A stretch of DNA of 64,000 nucleotides. Source: Pseudomonas orientalis (GTDB taxonomy: Bacteria; Pseudomonadota; Gammaproteobacteria; Pseudomonadales; Pseudomonadaceae). Position 1 is the first letter of the stretch; each line of letters starts with the position of its first letter. The stretch covers positions 1,519,001 through 1,583,000 of the forward strand of contig NZ_CP094351.1 in the NCBI RefSeq assembly GCF_022807995.1, in the 5' to 3' direction. Position numbers and translations under genes: made by a program. Under the pieces are notes generated by a model. It was not told the origin of the DNA. It ran no database searches and saw nothing but the letters and a program-made list of their open reading frames with translations. Shown here in pieces: positions 34,969 through 44,397 of the stretch.

Positions 34969-35751
34969 ATGCACGTCAACGCCGCTTATGACCTGACCGC
35001 CCGTTATTACCTGACTGAAGATCATTTTTTTGCGGCGACCTGCGCGAGGTATCGTCGGCATAGCGGCGGTATCAATACCTATTTCGCTGAGGACGACTCC
35101 ACGCCGTGGAATATGTTGTTTATTCGGGTGGGCAGCGCTGCGCTGGGCGAAGCGACGCAGGTGATTCTGGAGTTGATTCGCCGTACCGTGACCCCTGTAC
35201 GCATCGTGATTCCTGAAGTACAGGTCGATGGTTTACGCGACACGCTCACTGGGCTTGGCTTTGAGCCTGCTGAACAGAGCACCACAATGGTCCTCCCATT
35301 GCCGCGCTTTGCGTCATCAATAAGTGAGGACGCTGTGCAGATCAGCCTGACGCGTAACCTGAACGAATGGGCGATTGCGCTTGGCAGTGCGTTTTCGATA
35401 TCGCCCGAGACGGTCGCCAATTATCAGGCCCGGCACCAGCGGGCGCTGGACGCCGATGAAGCCCTTTATCACTTCACCTTGTCCGTCGAGGGGCAGGTGA
35501 GCTGTTCGTTGACCTTGTCGTTATGCGAGGGTGAGGCCCGGCTCAGTGATGTCGGCGCGCTTGCCGGCTTTCGTGGAAGAGGCTACGCCACGCGCTTGAT
35601 TCAGGCGGCCCTGCTTCATGCCTCGGACCTTGGGGCACGCAGGTGTTTTCTCGAGGGGTCGATGATGGCTGTCCCGCTGTATCGAAAGTTGGGTTTCCAA
35701 CGGTTATTCGACTGCGCGTCTTTTGTTCGCGGGCCTGTTCCAAACCCATGA
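34969..35751 (+). CDS. GNAT-family N-acetyltransferase
   Basis: A 260-residue protein. The C-terminal GNAT domain is clear: SDVGALAGFRGRGYATRLIQAALLHA (acetyl-CoA loop RxGxG/A) and CFLEGSMMAVPLYRKLGF. The N-terminal half (residues 1-120) looks like a degenerate second GNAT copy, so this may be a tandem-GNAT protein. Substrate unknown. It is followed by the convergent ogt with no gap. Confidence 0.75.
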   Translation: MHVNAAYDLTARYYLTEDHFFAATCARYRRHSGGINTYFAEDDSTPWNMLFIRVGSAALGEATQVILELIRRTVTPVRIVIPEVQVDGLRDTLTGLGFEPAEQSTTMVLPLPRFASSISEDAVQISLTRNLNEWAIALGSAFSISPETVANYQARHQRALDADEALYHFTLSVEGQVSCSLTLSLCEGEARLSDVGALAGFRGRGYATRLIQAALLHASDLGARRCFLEGSMMAVPLYRKLGFQRLFDCASFVRGPVPNP

Positions 35752-36252
35752 TCAAAAGGCCAGTTTTGCCTGGCCTCGATCTTCCAGCGTCAACAGGTAT
35801 TGCTTGGCCTCAAGCCCACCGGCAAACCCCGTCAGCGCCCCCGAAGCCCCGACGACGCGGTGACAGGGAGCAATGATTGAAATGGGGTTACGCCCATTTG
35901 CCGCCCCTACGGCGCGCACGGCGCTCGGGTTGCCGATCTGCCGCGCTATCTGGCTGTAGCTGCGGGTTTCACCAAATGGGATGGTCAGCAAAGCCTGCCA
36001 GACTTGCTTCTGGAAATCAGTGCCGTAGAAGTCCAGTTCCAACTCGAAACGGCTGCGCGTGCCAGCGAAGTACTCCGCGAGCTGGCGCTGTGTTTCCAGA
36101 AGTACCGGGCTGTCGTTGGCTTCGTGCAACTGGCCCAGGCGCACCCGATTTGCGCGTTCCGTTTCCCATAGCACCGCGCCGAGCTTGCCATTGCGTGCTA
36201 CCAGGGTGAGCTGGCCGACGGGGGAGGGCATGAGTGTGTAGGCGTATGACAT
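35752..36252 (-). CDS. ogt: Methylated-DNA--protein-cysteine methyltransferase
   Basis: A 166-residue Ogt/MGMT. The active site is IIAPCHRVVGASGALTGFAGG (PCHRV, acceptor cysteine), with the helix-turn-helix part IPFGETRSYSQIARQIGNPSAVRAVG just before. It removes methyl groups from O6-methylguanine by suicide transfer. AAGGA precedes the start at 36252. It is a stand-alone Ogt, not an Ada fusion. Confidence 0.92.
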   Translation of the reverse strand: MSYAYTLMPSPVGQLTLVARNGKLGAVLWETERANRVRLGQLHEANDSPVLLETQRQLAEYFAGTRSRFELELDFYGTDFQKQVWQALLTIPFGETRSYSQIARQIGNPSAVRAVGAANGRNPISIIAPCHRVVGASGALTGFAGGLEAKQYLLTLEDRGQAKLAF

Positions 36253-36339
36253 GGGCTTAGTCCTTGAGGCTGTACAGTGCAACTATCCCCTCGGTGAATC
36301 ATAGGAGAAACCGGTTTCTTGCGGTCGAATTCGCCAGCG

Positions 36340-36663
36340 CTAAAAACGCCAGTGAATCCAATTGCCAGACCCATAGGCCACCGCGATATTGAAGATCAAC
36401 CAGAGGATCGAGGGGACCGACATTGCCCCCCACGCGCCGAGATTGAGCAGGGCCAGCATGATAGCGCCGAAGGCTACCCTCCGGCTGGTGTGTCGCATTG
36501 AGTACCAGGCGCCGTAGACGGAGCCCGCGAGGGTCGCTATCACTGCCATGGGGCGCAGTCCGAACGGGATCGGGGTCAATGGCAGCAGCAAGGGGATGAT
36601 CAGCACCAGCCCCACGACTTTTCTCACCGCTTGCCTTGAATTTTCCTGCTCAGGGGAAGACAT
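36340..36663 (-). CDS. Hypothetical membrane protein
   Basis: A 107-residue protein with about three to four hydrophobic segments (VGLVLIIPLLLPLTPI, AVIATLAGSVYGAWY, FGAIMLALLNLGAWGAM and SILWLIFNIAVAYG). No family recognised. Single gene between ogt and the DUF6482 gene, same strand. Confidence 0.6.
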   Translation of the reverse strand: MSSPEQENSRQAVRKVVGLVLIIPLLLPLTPIPFGLRPMAVIATLAGSVYGAWYSMRHTSRRVAFGAIMLALLNLGAWGAMSVPSILWLIFNIAVAYGSGNWIHWRF

Positions 36664-36786
36664 CCTGTAGGTCCTGCTGCTAACTGAGGTTGCTGCATTC
36701 TCTTGGTCTGGACGGCACTTCCCTGTAGGCCGCTGCTTAAATCAACATCGCTGATAGTCGGAAACGGGTCCGACAATAAATGTAGC

Positions 36787-37092
36787 CTAGAGCGCCGCGT
36801 TCAGCGAAAACGGGATGCGCAACCCTCCAATCGGCCCTTCGCGCACCCCGCACATCTCATCATGCACGCTGTGTTGCACCAGCACGCAGGGAAACGCGGG
36901 CAAGCCCTGCAACAGGTCGCGCAAGTGGGTGGTGGAGCGGATGCGCAGCGGCTGCCCGTCATCGCCCTGTAGCGTTTTTTCATCGCGATCCAGCCGGACC
37001 CGTGCCAGATACAAGCCACCTTCCAGCGACAGTAATTGCAGCTCGCGGATCTCGCCATTCGCCGCCAGCTCGGTCAGCATTTGCACATTCAT
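36787..37092 (-). CDS. DUF6482-family small protein
   Basis: A 101-residue soluble protein (MNVQMLTELAANGEIRELQLLSLEGGLYLA, LRIRSTTHLRDLLQGLPAF, VLVQHSVHDEMCG). It resembles the small Pseudomonas family now called DUF6482, whose members were earlier mislabelled as ABC transporter ATPase parts; there is no Walker motif here. Start at 37092 with GAGG 8 bases upstream. No function known. Confidence 0.7.
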   Translation of the reverse strand: MNVQMLTELAANGEIRELQLLSLEGGLYLARVRLDRDEKTLQGDDGQPLRIRSTTHLRDLLQGLPAFPCVLVQHSVHDEMCGVREGPIGGLRIPFSLNAAL

Positions 37093-37249
37093 GAATTGGA
37101 CCTCATTGGACGCCGACTTGGGCGTGCTCGAACGGTTGGTCAATGTGTTTTGGTACCCAGTGCACAATACTTGTACAGAATTTTATATTTGTACAGTTTT
37201 ATGGGGCGGCGCGAACACAGGCGTTATCTGGCCTTGAACGCCAGGCATA

Positions 37250-37278
37250 AAAAAACCGGTCACGAGGACCGGTTTTTT
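37250..37278 (-). terminator. Rho-independent terminator of tRNA-Gly
   Basis: ACCGGTC pairs with GACCGGT over a 5-base loop, with T runs on both strands. It lies 45 bases downstream of the tRNA-Gly gene on the minus strand. Confidence 0.75.
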
Positions 37279-37322
37279 ATGCACTCCGTGTCAGCCATGG
37301 CATGACAGGAAAGCTGATTGAT

Positions 37323-37396
37323 TGGAGCGGGTAGAGGGAATCGAACCCTCAACTAAAGCTTGGGAAGCTTTCGTTTTGCCACTAAACTATACCCGC
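37323..37396 (-). tRNA. tRNA-Gly (anticodon CCC)
   Basis: The minus strand folds as a full tRNA of 74 bases: acceptor GCGGGTA / TACCCGC, D-arm TAGTTTAGTGGCAAAAC, anticodon stem AAAGC / GCTTT around loop TTCCCAA (anticodon CCC), T-arm GAGGGTTCGATTCCCTC, discriminator T and encoded CCA. It reads glycine codon GGG. Confidence 0.95.
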
Positions 37397-37530
37397 TCAA
37401 AGCGGCTGACTTTGTACCAGATGTTCGCCCGGATTTGAAGTTTTTCTTTGAAAAAATCACAGGTTGCATTCGCACCGTCCGTCGCTCAGTGGCACCACTG
37501 CAGGAGTGCGCTCCCGCAGCAGGTCTCACT

Positions 37531-38415
37531 TCAGAGCGCAAAGGCCTGGTGCGCCTGACCCGGCTGATAGCGTAACCGACTCGCCGGCCGCTGCCCTTTC
37601 AAGAAGCCCACCACCGCCTCCCGGCTGTCCCGGCATGCCGCTTTATGCTCCATATCCAGGAAATGCCCCGTCGCCTGAACCGTGCTGAAACTGCTGTTCG
37701 TCACATGCTGGCCAAACAGCCTGGCATCGCCTGCGCTGGTGTACTCGTCCCATTCGCCGTTCAGAAACAGCACCGGAATATCTATCTGCCGGGCGGCCTT
37801 GAGGTAACACAACCGGTCGCTGTTGAGCACTTGGCTGATGTGGAAGTGCATTTGCCCGTACTCATGCTCGGCCAGGCTGCTCACGTGCTTATAGTTAAAG
37901 CGCTTGAACAGCGACGGCAGGTGCTTGCCGAGGGTGCTGTTGACCAGATGGCCGACGCGGTCGCGGTCCAGATTGCCAAGGTAGTCGACGCCGCGCTCCA
38001 GATAATCACGCATCGGTGCATTGATTACCGGGGAGAACGAGCTGATCACGGCCTTTTCAACGCGCTGCGGGCGCTGGGCGAGGGCGAACAGCGTGGCGGC
38101 GCCGCCCCAGGAGAAGGAGAGCACGTGTTCGGCGGCAAAGCGGTTGATGAGCTCCAGCAGGAGCTGACCCTCGACTTCCTTGGTCAGCATCCGCTCGTGA
38201 CGGTTGTGGATTTTGGAACGCCCGGCATAGGGCTGGTCGTACAGCACCACATTGAATTGCGGGTACAGGCTTTTCACTGTCTGGGAAAAGGAGGCGGTGG
38301 TGGCCATTGAGCCGTTGATCAGGATGATGGTCTTTTCAGCGGCATCCGCGCGATGGAACTCCGTGTAAACCCGATATTGACCCTGTATATCCAACACAGC
38401 GATTTCTGGCCTCAT
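37531..38415 (-). CDS. phaG: 3-hydroxyacyl-ACP thioesterase/transacylase PhaG
   Basis: A 294-residue alpha/beta hydrolase. MRPEIAVLDIQGQYRVYTEF at the N-terminus and RYQPGQAHQAFAL at the end match P. putida PhaG closely. The nucleophile serine is in VLSFSWGGAATL and the catalytic His in ATGHFLDMEHKA. PhaG drains 3-hydroxyacyl chains from fatty-acid synthesis into medium-chain polyhydroxyalkanoate. RhlA, its rhamnolipid-precursor relative, is the alternative, but the N- and C-termini fit PhaG. It is not next to the pha polymerase genes. Confidence 0.88.
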   Translation of the reverse strand: MRPEIAVLDIQGQYRVYTEFHRADAAEKTIILINGSMATTASFSQTVKSLYPQFNVVLYDQPYAGRSKIHNRHERMLTKEVEGQLLLELINRFAAEHVLSFSWGGAATLFALAQRPQRVEKAVISSFSPVINAPMRDYLERGVDYLGNLDRDRVGHLVNSTLGKHLPSLFKRFNYKHVSSLAEHEYGQMHFHISQVLNSDRLCYLKAARQIDIPVLFLNGEWDEYTSAGDARLFGQHVTNSSFSTVQATGHFLDMEHKAACRDSREAVVGFLKGQRPASRLRYQPGQAHQAFAL

Positions 38416-38557
38416 GTCGTAAGACTCCTGGCAAGCGGGTAGGGCGCGCACACGACTTTGCACGAGCTTTATGACAGGTAGGCATACGCCTGGAAGATGA
38501 GCGCCCAGGGCGGTCCGATTGCGGCGGCCCGCAGCGGTTGTCAGGGCTGAGCGGCCG

Positions 38558-39250
38558 TCAGACGAGGCGGATTTCCTCGTCAGTCAGCGCCCGATACTCC
38601 CCCGGTGCGAGTGCCGCATCCAGGTGCAGCGGGCCCATGCGCTCGCGGTGCAGGGCAATCACCTTGTTATCAAAATGCCCGAACATGCGTTTGACCTGGT
38701 GATAGCGGCCTTCGATGATGCTCAAGCGCGCCGTCCTCGGTCCCAGTAATTCCAGCTCGGCGGGTTGGGTGATGAGGTCTTCGAAGGCGAAGTACAGGCC
38801 CGCCTTGAAGGTCGCCGCGTAGTCTGGGCCGATGTCCTGCTCGGTTTCCACCCGGTACACCTTGGGCAATTTGGTCGCCGGTTGCGTCAGGCGTCGCGAC
38901 CACTGGCCGTCATTGGTGATCAACATCAGCCCGGTGGTGTTGTAGTCCAGGCGCCCGGCGATATGCAGTGCGTCCTTGTGCGGTTCATCGAGCAGGTCGA
39001 GCACCGTGCGGTGTTGCGGATCGCAGGTGGCACTGACGTACCCTTGCGGCTTGTGCAGCATGAAATAGCGCGCAGGTTTGCCAGCCTGCAGTGTCTCACC
39101 ATCAACGTGCACGCAACTGAACGCCAGCACCTCATGAAGAGGGTCGCTTACCGTCGCGCCATCTACCTTCACCCGGCGTTCGGCCAACAGCAGCCGCACT
39201 TGCTTACGATTAAAGCGCGGCAGGTTACTGAGGAAGCGATCAAGACGCAT
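38558..39250 (-). CDS. rsuA: 16S rRNA pseudouridine(516) synthase
   Basis: A 230-residue RsuA: an N-terminal S4-like RNA-binding part (MRLDRFLSNLPRFNRKQVRLLL), then the catalytic domain with GRLDYNTTGLMLITNDG (the aspartate of GRLD is catalytic) and IIEGRYHQVKRMFGHF. It makes pseudouridine at position 516 of 16S rRNA. Its start overlaps the CWC gene end by 11 bases. Confidence 0.9.
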   Translation of the reverse strand: MRLDRFLSNLPRFNRKQVRLLLAERRVKVDGATVSDPLHEVLAFSCVHVDGETLQAGKPARYFMLHKPQGYVSATCDPQHRTVLDLLDEPHKDALHIAGRLDYNTTGLMLITNDGQWSRRLTQPATKLPKVYRVETEQDIGPDYAATFKAGLYFAFEDLITQPAELELLGPRTARLSIIEGRYHQVKRMFGHFDNKVIALHRERMGPLHLDAALAPGEYRALTDEEIRLV

Positions 39251-39452
39251 CGTGACGAGGCAATTGTTGATCCACCTCGGCGCAACGAGGGCACAGACAA
39301 GCCTTGTTGCGCTGTTCGTCGGGCAGCGCCTGGAGCACTGCCGGGTCGATGGTGACGCTGAAGCACCAGCAGGCCTGGTCGGCGGTGCGCGGGTCGGCCA
39401 GGCTGCAGTCGTTACGGGCACCGCAGGCGGGACAAAGGGTTGGGGTGGTCAT
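39240..39452 (-). CDS. Cysteine-rich CWC family protein
   Basis: A 70-residue protein with seven cysteines arranged as CPAC at the start, NDC, WCFS and CLCPRC near the end, probably binding zinc. CWCFS is the family name motif. It overlaps rsuA by 11 bases and should be co-translated. Function unknown. Confidence 0.82.
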   Translation of the reverse strand: MTTPTLCPACGARNDCSLADPRTADQACWCFSVTIDPAVLQALPDEQRNKACLCPRCAEVDQQLPRHDAS

Positions 39453-39524
39453 GGGCGGGTCGGGCTGTATCGGACAAGGTGTGCCTGGGCTTGCACGATA
39501 CAGCGCCGATGGGCGCCAGGCTAC

Positions 39525-41147
39525 TTACAGCTTGAATTTGCCGACCAGCACACTGAAGGAGGTGGCCAGGCGCGACAGGTCCTGGCTGGACGCGTTGGTC
39601 TGATGCGCGCCGGCGGCGGTCTGGGTCGACAGATCCTGAATGTTGAGCAGGTTGCGATCAACTTCACGCGCCACTTGGGCCTGTTCCTCCGAGGCGGACG
39701 CGATCACCAGGTTGCGTTCGTTGATCTTCGCCACACTGGCGGTGATACGTTGCAACGCTTCACCGGCATTCTGCGCCAGCACCTGGGTGTTGTTGGCCCA
39801 CGTCAGGCTTTTGTTCATCGCCGCCACCGCGTCGTCGGCACCGATTTGCACTTCACCGATCATTTTTTCAATGTCCACCGTGGACACCTGGGTGCGATGG
39901 GCCAGCGCCCGCACCTCATCCGCCACCACCGCAAAACCACGGCCTTGCTCGCCCGCACGGGCCGCCTCGATCGCTGCGTTCAGGGCCAGCAGGTTGGTCT
40001 GGTCGGCAATCCCACGAATCACATCGATCACCTTGCCGATCTCGCGGACCTGACTGGCGAGCCCCTCCACCGATTGCGTCGAATCGTTGATCTCCACCAC
40101 CATCGAATTCATGCCGGAGACGGCCTGTGCCACCTGCTCGCGGCCTTCCTCGGCTTCGGCGGTCGCCTGGCTCGATGCCTGGGAAGTCGATACGGCGTTG
40201 CCGGCCACCTCATCAACGGCTGCGGTCATCTGGTTCACGGCGGTGGCAGCTTGTTGAATTTCGTCATTCTGGCGGGTCAGGCCTCGGGTGCTTTCCTCGG
40301 TGACCGCACTCAGTTCTTCGGCGGCCGAGGCCAGTTGGTCGGAGGCGTTGGCGATTTCCAGCAGGGTGTGTTTCAAGCCGCCCTGCATGTCCGACAGTGC
40401 CACCAGCAGTTGTCCGGCTTCGTCGGTGCGCTCGGTGGTGATGGCGTGGGTCAGGTCGCCGTCGGCGATGCGTTGCGCGCTCACCACGGCTTGCGCGATG
40501 GGGCGGGTGATCAGGCGCGTGATCAGCACGCCGACGATGATGGCGATGATAAACGCCAGGACGATACCACTGATCATCCAGGTGAGCGCACTGTTGCGCA
40601 GCGCCTCGGCGGCGATGGTGCCTTCCTTGATCTGGCGGTTGTTGGACTCGACCATCACGCGGATCAGCTCTCGGCCTTGGCGGAACAGTTCATTGTTGGT
40701 GGTATTGAGCTCGGTGCGTGCCTGCTCGATCTGGCCCTTGTCGAGCAGGCTCAGGATGCGTTCCGAGCTACTGAGGTACGTCGGCCAGACTTGGTCGAAG
40801 GTGTCACCCGCCGCTCGCTCGTCATCTTCCAGAGGCGTTGCGCGGTAGGTGGCGTACGCCGCCTGGCTGCGTTTGAGTTCGTTGGCGATATCCTGACGCA
40901 CGCGGTCGCGGTCTTGCTGGGCCACGTCACCGTTACCGGCGTCGAGTAAACGGTACAGGCCCCGATTGTGCGCTACCAGCCCGTTGAGGGTGGCGGCTGT
41001 GTTGCTGACCGAGACCAGGTTGTTGGAAAACGTTGATTCCAAAGCCGCAGCGAGCCGCACGACCCCTTTGATGCCCAGCAGGCCGACCCCCAGGGTGATC
41101 ACGGCACAGAGTAAAAATGAAAGCAGCAGCTTGGTAGCGATTTTCAT
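39525..41147 (-). CDS. Methyl-accepting chemotaxis protein with four-helix-bundle sensor
   Basis: A 540-residue chemoreceptor. TM1 ([20 protein letters not shown]), a periplasmic four-helix-bundle sensor (residues 30-185), TM2 ([23 protein letters not shown]), a HAMP ([19 protein letters not shown]), and the signalling tip [26 protein letters not shown]. No C-terminal NWETF-like tether. Ligand not apparent from sequence. Upstream at 41208-41224 is a perfect palindrome. Confidence 0.92.
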   Translation of the reverse strand: MKIATKLLLSFLLCAVITLGVGLLGIKGVVRLAAALESTFSNNLVSVSNTAATLNGLVAHNRGLYRLLDAGNGDVAQQDRDRVRQDIANELKRSQAAYATYRATPLEDDERAAGDTFDQVWPTYLSSSERILSLLDKGQIEQARTELNTTNNELFRQGRELIRVMVESNNRQIKEGTIAAEALRNSALTWMISGIVLAFIIAIIVGVLITRLITRPIAQAVVSAQRIADGDLTHAITTERTDEAGQLLVALSDMQGGLKHTLLEIANASDQLASAAEELSAVTEESTRGLTRQNDEIQQAATAVNQMTAAVDEVAGNAVSTSQASSQATAEAEEGREQVAQAVSGMNSMVVEINDSTQSVEGLASQVREIGKVIDVIRGIADQTNLLALNAAIEAARAGEQGRGFAVVADEVRALAHRTQVSTVDIEKMIGEVQIGADDAVAAMNKSLTWANNTQVLAQNAGEALQRITASVAKINERNLVIASASEEQAQVAREVDRNLLNIQDLSTQTAAGAHQTNASSQDLSRLATSFSVLVGKFKL

Positions 41148-41207
41148 GGCTTGAATCCGGCGTTAGGTAGCGGGAGAACGCACTCCAGAGCCTCAGCGGC
41201 GCTGTGC

Positions 41208-41224
41208 GATGTCACAATGACATC
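41208..41224. promoter_or_regulatory. Perfect inverted repeat upstream of the chemoreceptor gene
   Basis: GATGTCACAATGACATC: two 7-base arms with a 3-base centre, 61 bases before the chemoreceptor start. It may be an operator; I know no regulator with this site. It could equally be an incidental hairpin in the untranslated leader. Confidence 0.4.
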
Positions 41225-41425
41225 ATCGTAAGCGACAAAGTTTCGGTTCTCAAACAAATACTGAATCGATACAGCTCGCTTCTCCTGGCCCGCTGTGATG
41301 TATCAAGTTGTTACTGAAACGCACCAGATTCGGCTTTTGATGTCTTATCTTGTGTCATTTGGCTAAACCCGAATGACGCTCTCCAGCGTCGCTGGAGGAG
41401 CTCTTCCGCGGTCCAGGAGGCCGCC

Positions 41426-41779
41426 ATGTATCGACGACTGCTGCTCACTGCATTACTCGGCCTGACCCTGTCAGCTTGTGTGCCCTATTACGATGGAGGT
41501 ACCACTTACTATCGCTCCGAGGTCTATACCGCACCGGCTCCCGCCTATTATTACGGCGGTCCTCGTTACTACGGGCGCAGTTATTACACGCCGGCGCCTC
41601 GCTACTATTCGGCGCCCCGTTATTACTCGGCGCCGCGTTATTACCAACCCGCTCCACGTTACTACCCAAGGTCTGCCTACCGGCCTTATCCAAACCAGGG
41701 ATGGGGAGACAATCGGTGGGGCAACGGCGGGCATGGGCGGGGTGGCGATCATGGCGGTGGGCGCGGAGGTCACCGCTGA
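41426..41779 (+). CDS. Lipoprotein with Tyr-rich PRYY repeats
   Basis: A 117-residue protein with lipobox leader (LLLTALLGLTLSAC|VPYY). Residues 45-90 hold repeated units of the type PRYYSAPRYYSA and PAPRYYPR, and the tail is Gly/His/Arg-rich (HGRGGDHGGGRGGHR). Such short YY-rich lipoproteins are common in Pseudomonas with no assigned role. A good terminator follows. Repeat copy number may vary between strains. Confidence 0.75.
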   Translation: MYRRLLLTALLGLTLSACVPYYDGGTTYYRSEVYTAPAPAYYYGGPRYYGRSYYTPAPRYYSAPRYYSAPRYYQPAPRYYPRSAYRPYPNQGWGDNRWGNGGHGRGGDHGGGRGGHR

Positions 41780-41796
41780 CAAACAGGTTCTGGACG

Positions 41797-41824
41797 AAGC
41801 GGCGCATCATGCGCCGCTTTTTTT
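41797..41824 (+). terminator. Rho-independent terminator
   Basis: AAGCGGCGCA-TCA-TGCGCCGCTT followed by T residues, 18 bases after the stop codon of the PRYY lipoprotein. Confidence 0.88.
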
Positions 41825-41842
41825 GCCTGCCGTTTGTCGGTA

Positions 41843-41858
41843 CTGTCAGAATTAACAG
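41843..41858. promoter_or_regulatory. Lux-box-like palindrome, copy a
   Basis: CTGTCAGAATTAACAG; 67 bases upstream of the ATG at 41926. One of five similar palindromes in 41.8-55.1 kb (others at 44382, 46611, 51327, 55093); the right arm has one departure (TTAACAG for TTGACAG). Confidence 0.5.
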
Positions 41859-41925
41859 CTATCCTTGAGGCTAAAGATGTATTTCACTTCGGCAAACGCG
41901 GTGTGCTTGTCGAAGGGAGCCTTCT

Positions 41926-42360
41926 ATGTTCAAACAACTGATCTGCGTGCTTTTGTTGACCGGCTGCGTCATTGATCAAGCGTGGTCGAGGCAGTCTTGT
42001 CCGGATAAATCGATGATCCGAAACGTCAAAGGCTACTTTCAATACCGGCAGGATGGCGTGCTCTGGCAAGGTCCCAAGGTTGAGCCAAACGAATTTATAA
42101 ATCGTTTTCTTGGCGCTGTATTCGCACCTGAAAGGGATGGCGACCAGAAAATTGGCTATGTTGAAAAGTGCGTTTATAAAAACTACCGTGAACAGCAGGT
42201 TGTCTTGCGGCCACGCATTTCGGGCAGTGCAAATAACATGTCACTGACCGACAGCCTGCGCTGGGCTCAAGACAAAGCTTCATTCGAACAACCGGTATAT
42301 GTATGCGAAGACAATCAACCTCATAATTGCGCGTTCGAGATAAATGACCCGCGACGATAG
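41926..42360 (+). CDS. Small secreted protein, possibly DUF3757-like
   Basis: A 144-residue protein with leader MFKQLICVLLLTGCVIDQAWS; the LTGC may be a lipobox, but cleavage at AWS|RQSCP is also plausible. The mature part has cysteines in pairs (SCPDKSMIRNVKGYF, EKCVYKN, YVCEDNQPHNCAFE). The CP-(x)5-IRNVKG-YF pattern recalls the DUF3757 family. No function known. AAGGGAG 5 bases before the start. Confidence 0.6.
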   Translation: MFKQLICVLLLTGCVIDQAWSRQSCPDKSMIRNVKGYFQYRQDGVLWQGPKVEPNEFINRFLGAVFAPERDGDQKIGYVEKCVYKNYREQQVVLRPRISGSANNMSLTDSLRWAQDKASFEQPVYVCEDNQPHNCAFEINDPRR

Positions 42361-42364
42361 GCTG

Positions 42365-43477
42365 TCAATAGTCGGATAAATCTGCCAGAGGATTCCTACC
42401 TTCCCATGCCTTATTGAAGTGCGCCTGCACCACCGCCTCGGGAATCGTATTGATGTCCCGCCAGTGCCAGCGCGGCGCCTGATCCTTATCGATCAGCCTC
42501 GCCCGTACCCCTTCGGCAAATTCCGGATGACGGCAACAATTGAGGCTCAGCGTGTATTCCATCTGGAACACTTGGGCCAATGACAAATGGCGAGCGCGCC
42601 GGATCTGCTCCCACACCAGACGCGCCGTCAACGGGCAGCCTTCATTGAGGGTCTTGCCGGCGCGGGCCACGAGTGGGTCGGCGTGATCCTTGAGCAGGCT
42701 CAACGCGCGCCAGGCACTTGCCGCATTACCCACATCCAGCCACTGGTCGATTTGCCCCCGGCGCGGCAACCACTGTGCCTCGGGTAGCTGGTCGATGCCC
42801 TCCTGGGCAAGGGCCTTGAGCAAACTGTTGAGCTGCAGCGCGGTCTGCTCTTGCCAGTTCAATTGCAGCAGACCATCGAGTAATGCATCTTGCTGGTCAT
42901 CGCGCAGGAAACGGTCGGCCAGGCCCAGGTCGAGGGCATCACGGCCATTGATATGGGCACCGGTCAGGCCCAGGAACAAGCCGAGCTTGCCGGGCAGGCG
43001 CGACAGGAACCAGCTGGCACCTACGTCCGGGTACAAGCCGATACTGATTTCCGGCATGGCCAAGCGACTGCTCGGCGTTACAATCCGCACCGACGCGCTC
43101 TGCAACAGGCCCATACCGCCGCCCAGCACATAGCCGTGGCCCCAGCAGATCAGCGGTTTCGGGTAGGTATGCAGGCGATAATCCAGGCGATATTCGGCGG
43201 CAAAAAATTGCGCGGCCAAGTCGGGCACAACGCCAGGTTGTTCACGGCAGGCCATCGCCAGGCTGCGCACCTCGCCTCCTGCGCAAAAGGCCTTGGAGCC
43301 GTTGCCGCGCAGCAATACGCAGACGATATTCGGGTCCTTGGCCCAGGCATCCAGACGTTCGCTCAAGGCCAGGATCATCGGCAAGGAGAGCGCGTTAAGG
43401 GATTGTTGCGCATCCAGGCTGGCGATGCCGATGCGCGCGCCATGGGTGCCAGTGAGTTCTTCGAAGTGCAGGTTCAT
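42365..43477 (-). CDS. Enoyl-CoA hydratase/isomerase family protein, 3-hydroxyisobutyryl-CoA hydrolase-like
   Basis: A 370-residue crotonase-fold protein. The oxyanion-hole region GNGSKAFCAGGEVRSLA and LGGGMGLLQSASVRIVTPSSRLAMPEISIGLYPDVG fit the 3-hydroxyisobutyryl-CoA hydrolase group better than plain enoyl-CoA hydratases, as does the length and the C-terminal extension (CRHPEFAEGVRARLIDKDQAPRW). It probably acts in valine catabolism. Single gene here, no bcd or mmsAB neighbours. Confidence 0.78.
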   Translation of the reverse strand: MNLHFEELTGTHGARIGIASLDAQQSLNALSLPMILALSERLDAWAKDPNIVCVLLRGNGSKAFCAGGEVRSLAMACREQPGVVPDLAAQFFAAEYRLDYRLHTYPKPLICWGHGYVLGGGMGLLQSASVRIVTPSSRLAMPEISIGLYPDVGASWFLSRLPGKLGLFLGLTGAHINGRDALDLGLADRFLRDDQQDALLDGLLQLNWQEQTALQLNSLLKALAQEGIDQLPEAQWLPRRGQIDQWLDVGNAASAWRALSLLKDHADPLVARAGKTLNEGCPLTARLVWEQIRRARHLSLAQVFQMEYTLSLNCCRHPEFAEGVRARLIDKDQAPRWHWRDINTIPEAVVQAHFNKAWEGRNPLADLSDY

Positions 43478-43612
43478 CGTGACCTCAATCCAGAAGGTGG
43501 AGGATCAGTATGATCGCTCCGTGGGAAACTGCCGTTGGTGTGTCAGATCAATTGACAAGCGGGGTCGGCTTTCCTAGGGTTCGCCCCATTGTTTTTAATC
43601 GATGACCTCATC

Positions 43613-44305
43613 ATGACCGACGGCGACCGCATCAAACTCGAACCCACCTGGAAACACGCTCTGCGCGAGGAGTTCGACAAGCCCTATATGGGCGAACTGC
43701 GCGAGTTTCTGCGTCAGGAACACGCCACTGGCAAAGAGATCTATCCGCCGGGCCCGCTGATCTTCAATGCACTCAATTCCACGCCGCTGGACAAGGTCAA
43801 GGTGGTGATTCTCGGGCAGGACCCCTATCACGGCCCCGGCCAGGCCCACGGTTTGTGCTTTTCGGTGCAACCGGGCGTGCCGGCGCCGCCCTCGCTGGTC
43901 AATATCTATAAAGAACTCAAGCGTGACCTGAACATCGATATCCCCAACCACGGCTACCTGCAAAGCTGGGCCGACCAGGGCGTGCTGATGCTCAACACCA
44001 CCCTGACCGTGGAACGCGCCAACGCCAACGCCCATGCCGGCAAGGGCTGGCAGTTTTTTACCGATCGGGTTATCGAGGTGGTCAGCGAGCATCAACCGCA
44101 TCTGGTGTTCCTGTTGTGGGGCGCCCATGCCCAGAGCAAGCAGAAGCTGATCGATGCCACCAAGCACCTGGTGCTGACCTCGGTGCACCCGTCGCCGTTG
44201 TCGGCGTATCGCGGGTTCCTCGGGTGCGGGCATTTCAGTCGTACCAACAAATTCCTTGAGCAGAACGGTGAGACGCCGATCAATTGGATGTTGCCGCCCG
44301 TTTGA
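43613..44305 (+). CDS. ung: Uracil-DNA glycosylase
   Basis: A 230-residue family 1 UDG. Motif [19 protein letters not shown] with the catalytic Asp and motif [12 protein letters not shown] with the His are both intact. It removes uracil from DNA. Start at 43613 gives the family N-terminus ([14 protein letters not shown]). Confidence 0.95.
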   Translation: MTDGDRIKLEPTWKHALREEFDKPYMGELREFLRQEHATGKEIYPPGPLIFNALNSTPLDKVKVVILGQDPYHGPGQAHGLCFSVQPGVPAPPSLVNIYKELKRDLNIDIPNHGYLQSWADQGVLMLNTTLTVERANANAHAGKGWQFFTDRVIEVVSEHQPHLVFLLWGAHAQSKQKLIDATKHLVLTSVHPSPLSAYRGFLGCGHFSRTNKFLEQNGETPINWMLPPV

Positions 44306-44381
44306 TATGATCGGGCGGTGACGCATCGCCCTTTGCTTGACCCTCTCCCTGGTGGGTACGTCCATCGGTCACGCCGGGCAC

Positions 44382-44397
44382 CTGTTATATCTGACAG
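44382..44397. promoter_or_regulatory. Lux-box-like palindrome, copy b
   Basis: CTGTTATATCTGACAG; 98 bases upstream of the first repeat-protein gene. The flanks (ACCTG at the left) make it the copy closest to a classical las/lux box in its outer bases. Confidence 0.55.

Noticed and set aside
39252..40949. A 565-codon plus-strand frame opposite rsuA, the CWC gene and the MCP
   Set aside because: Antisense to three recognisable genes and crosses their boundaries; composition is that of a shadow frame.
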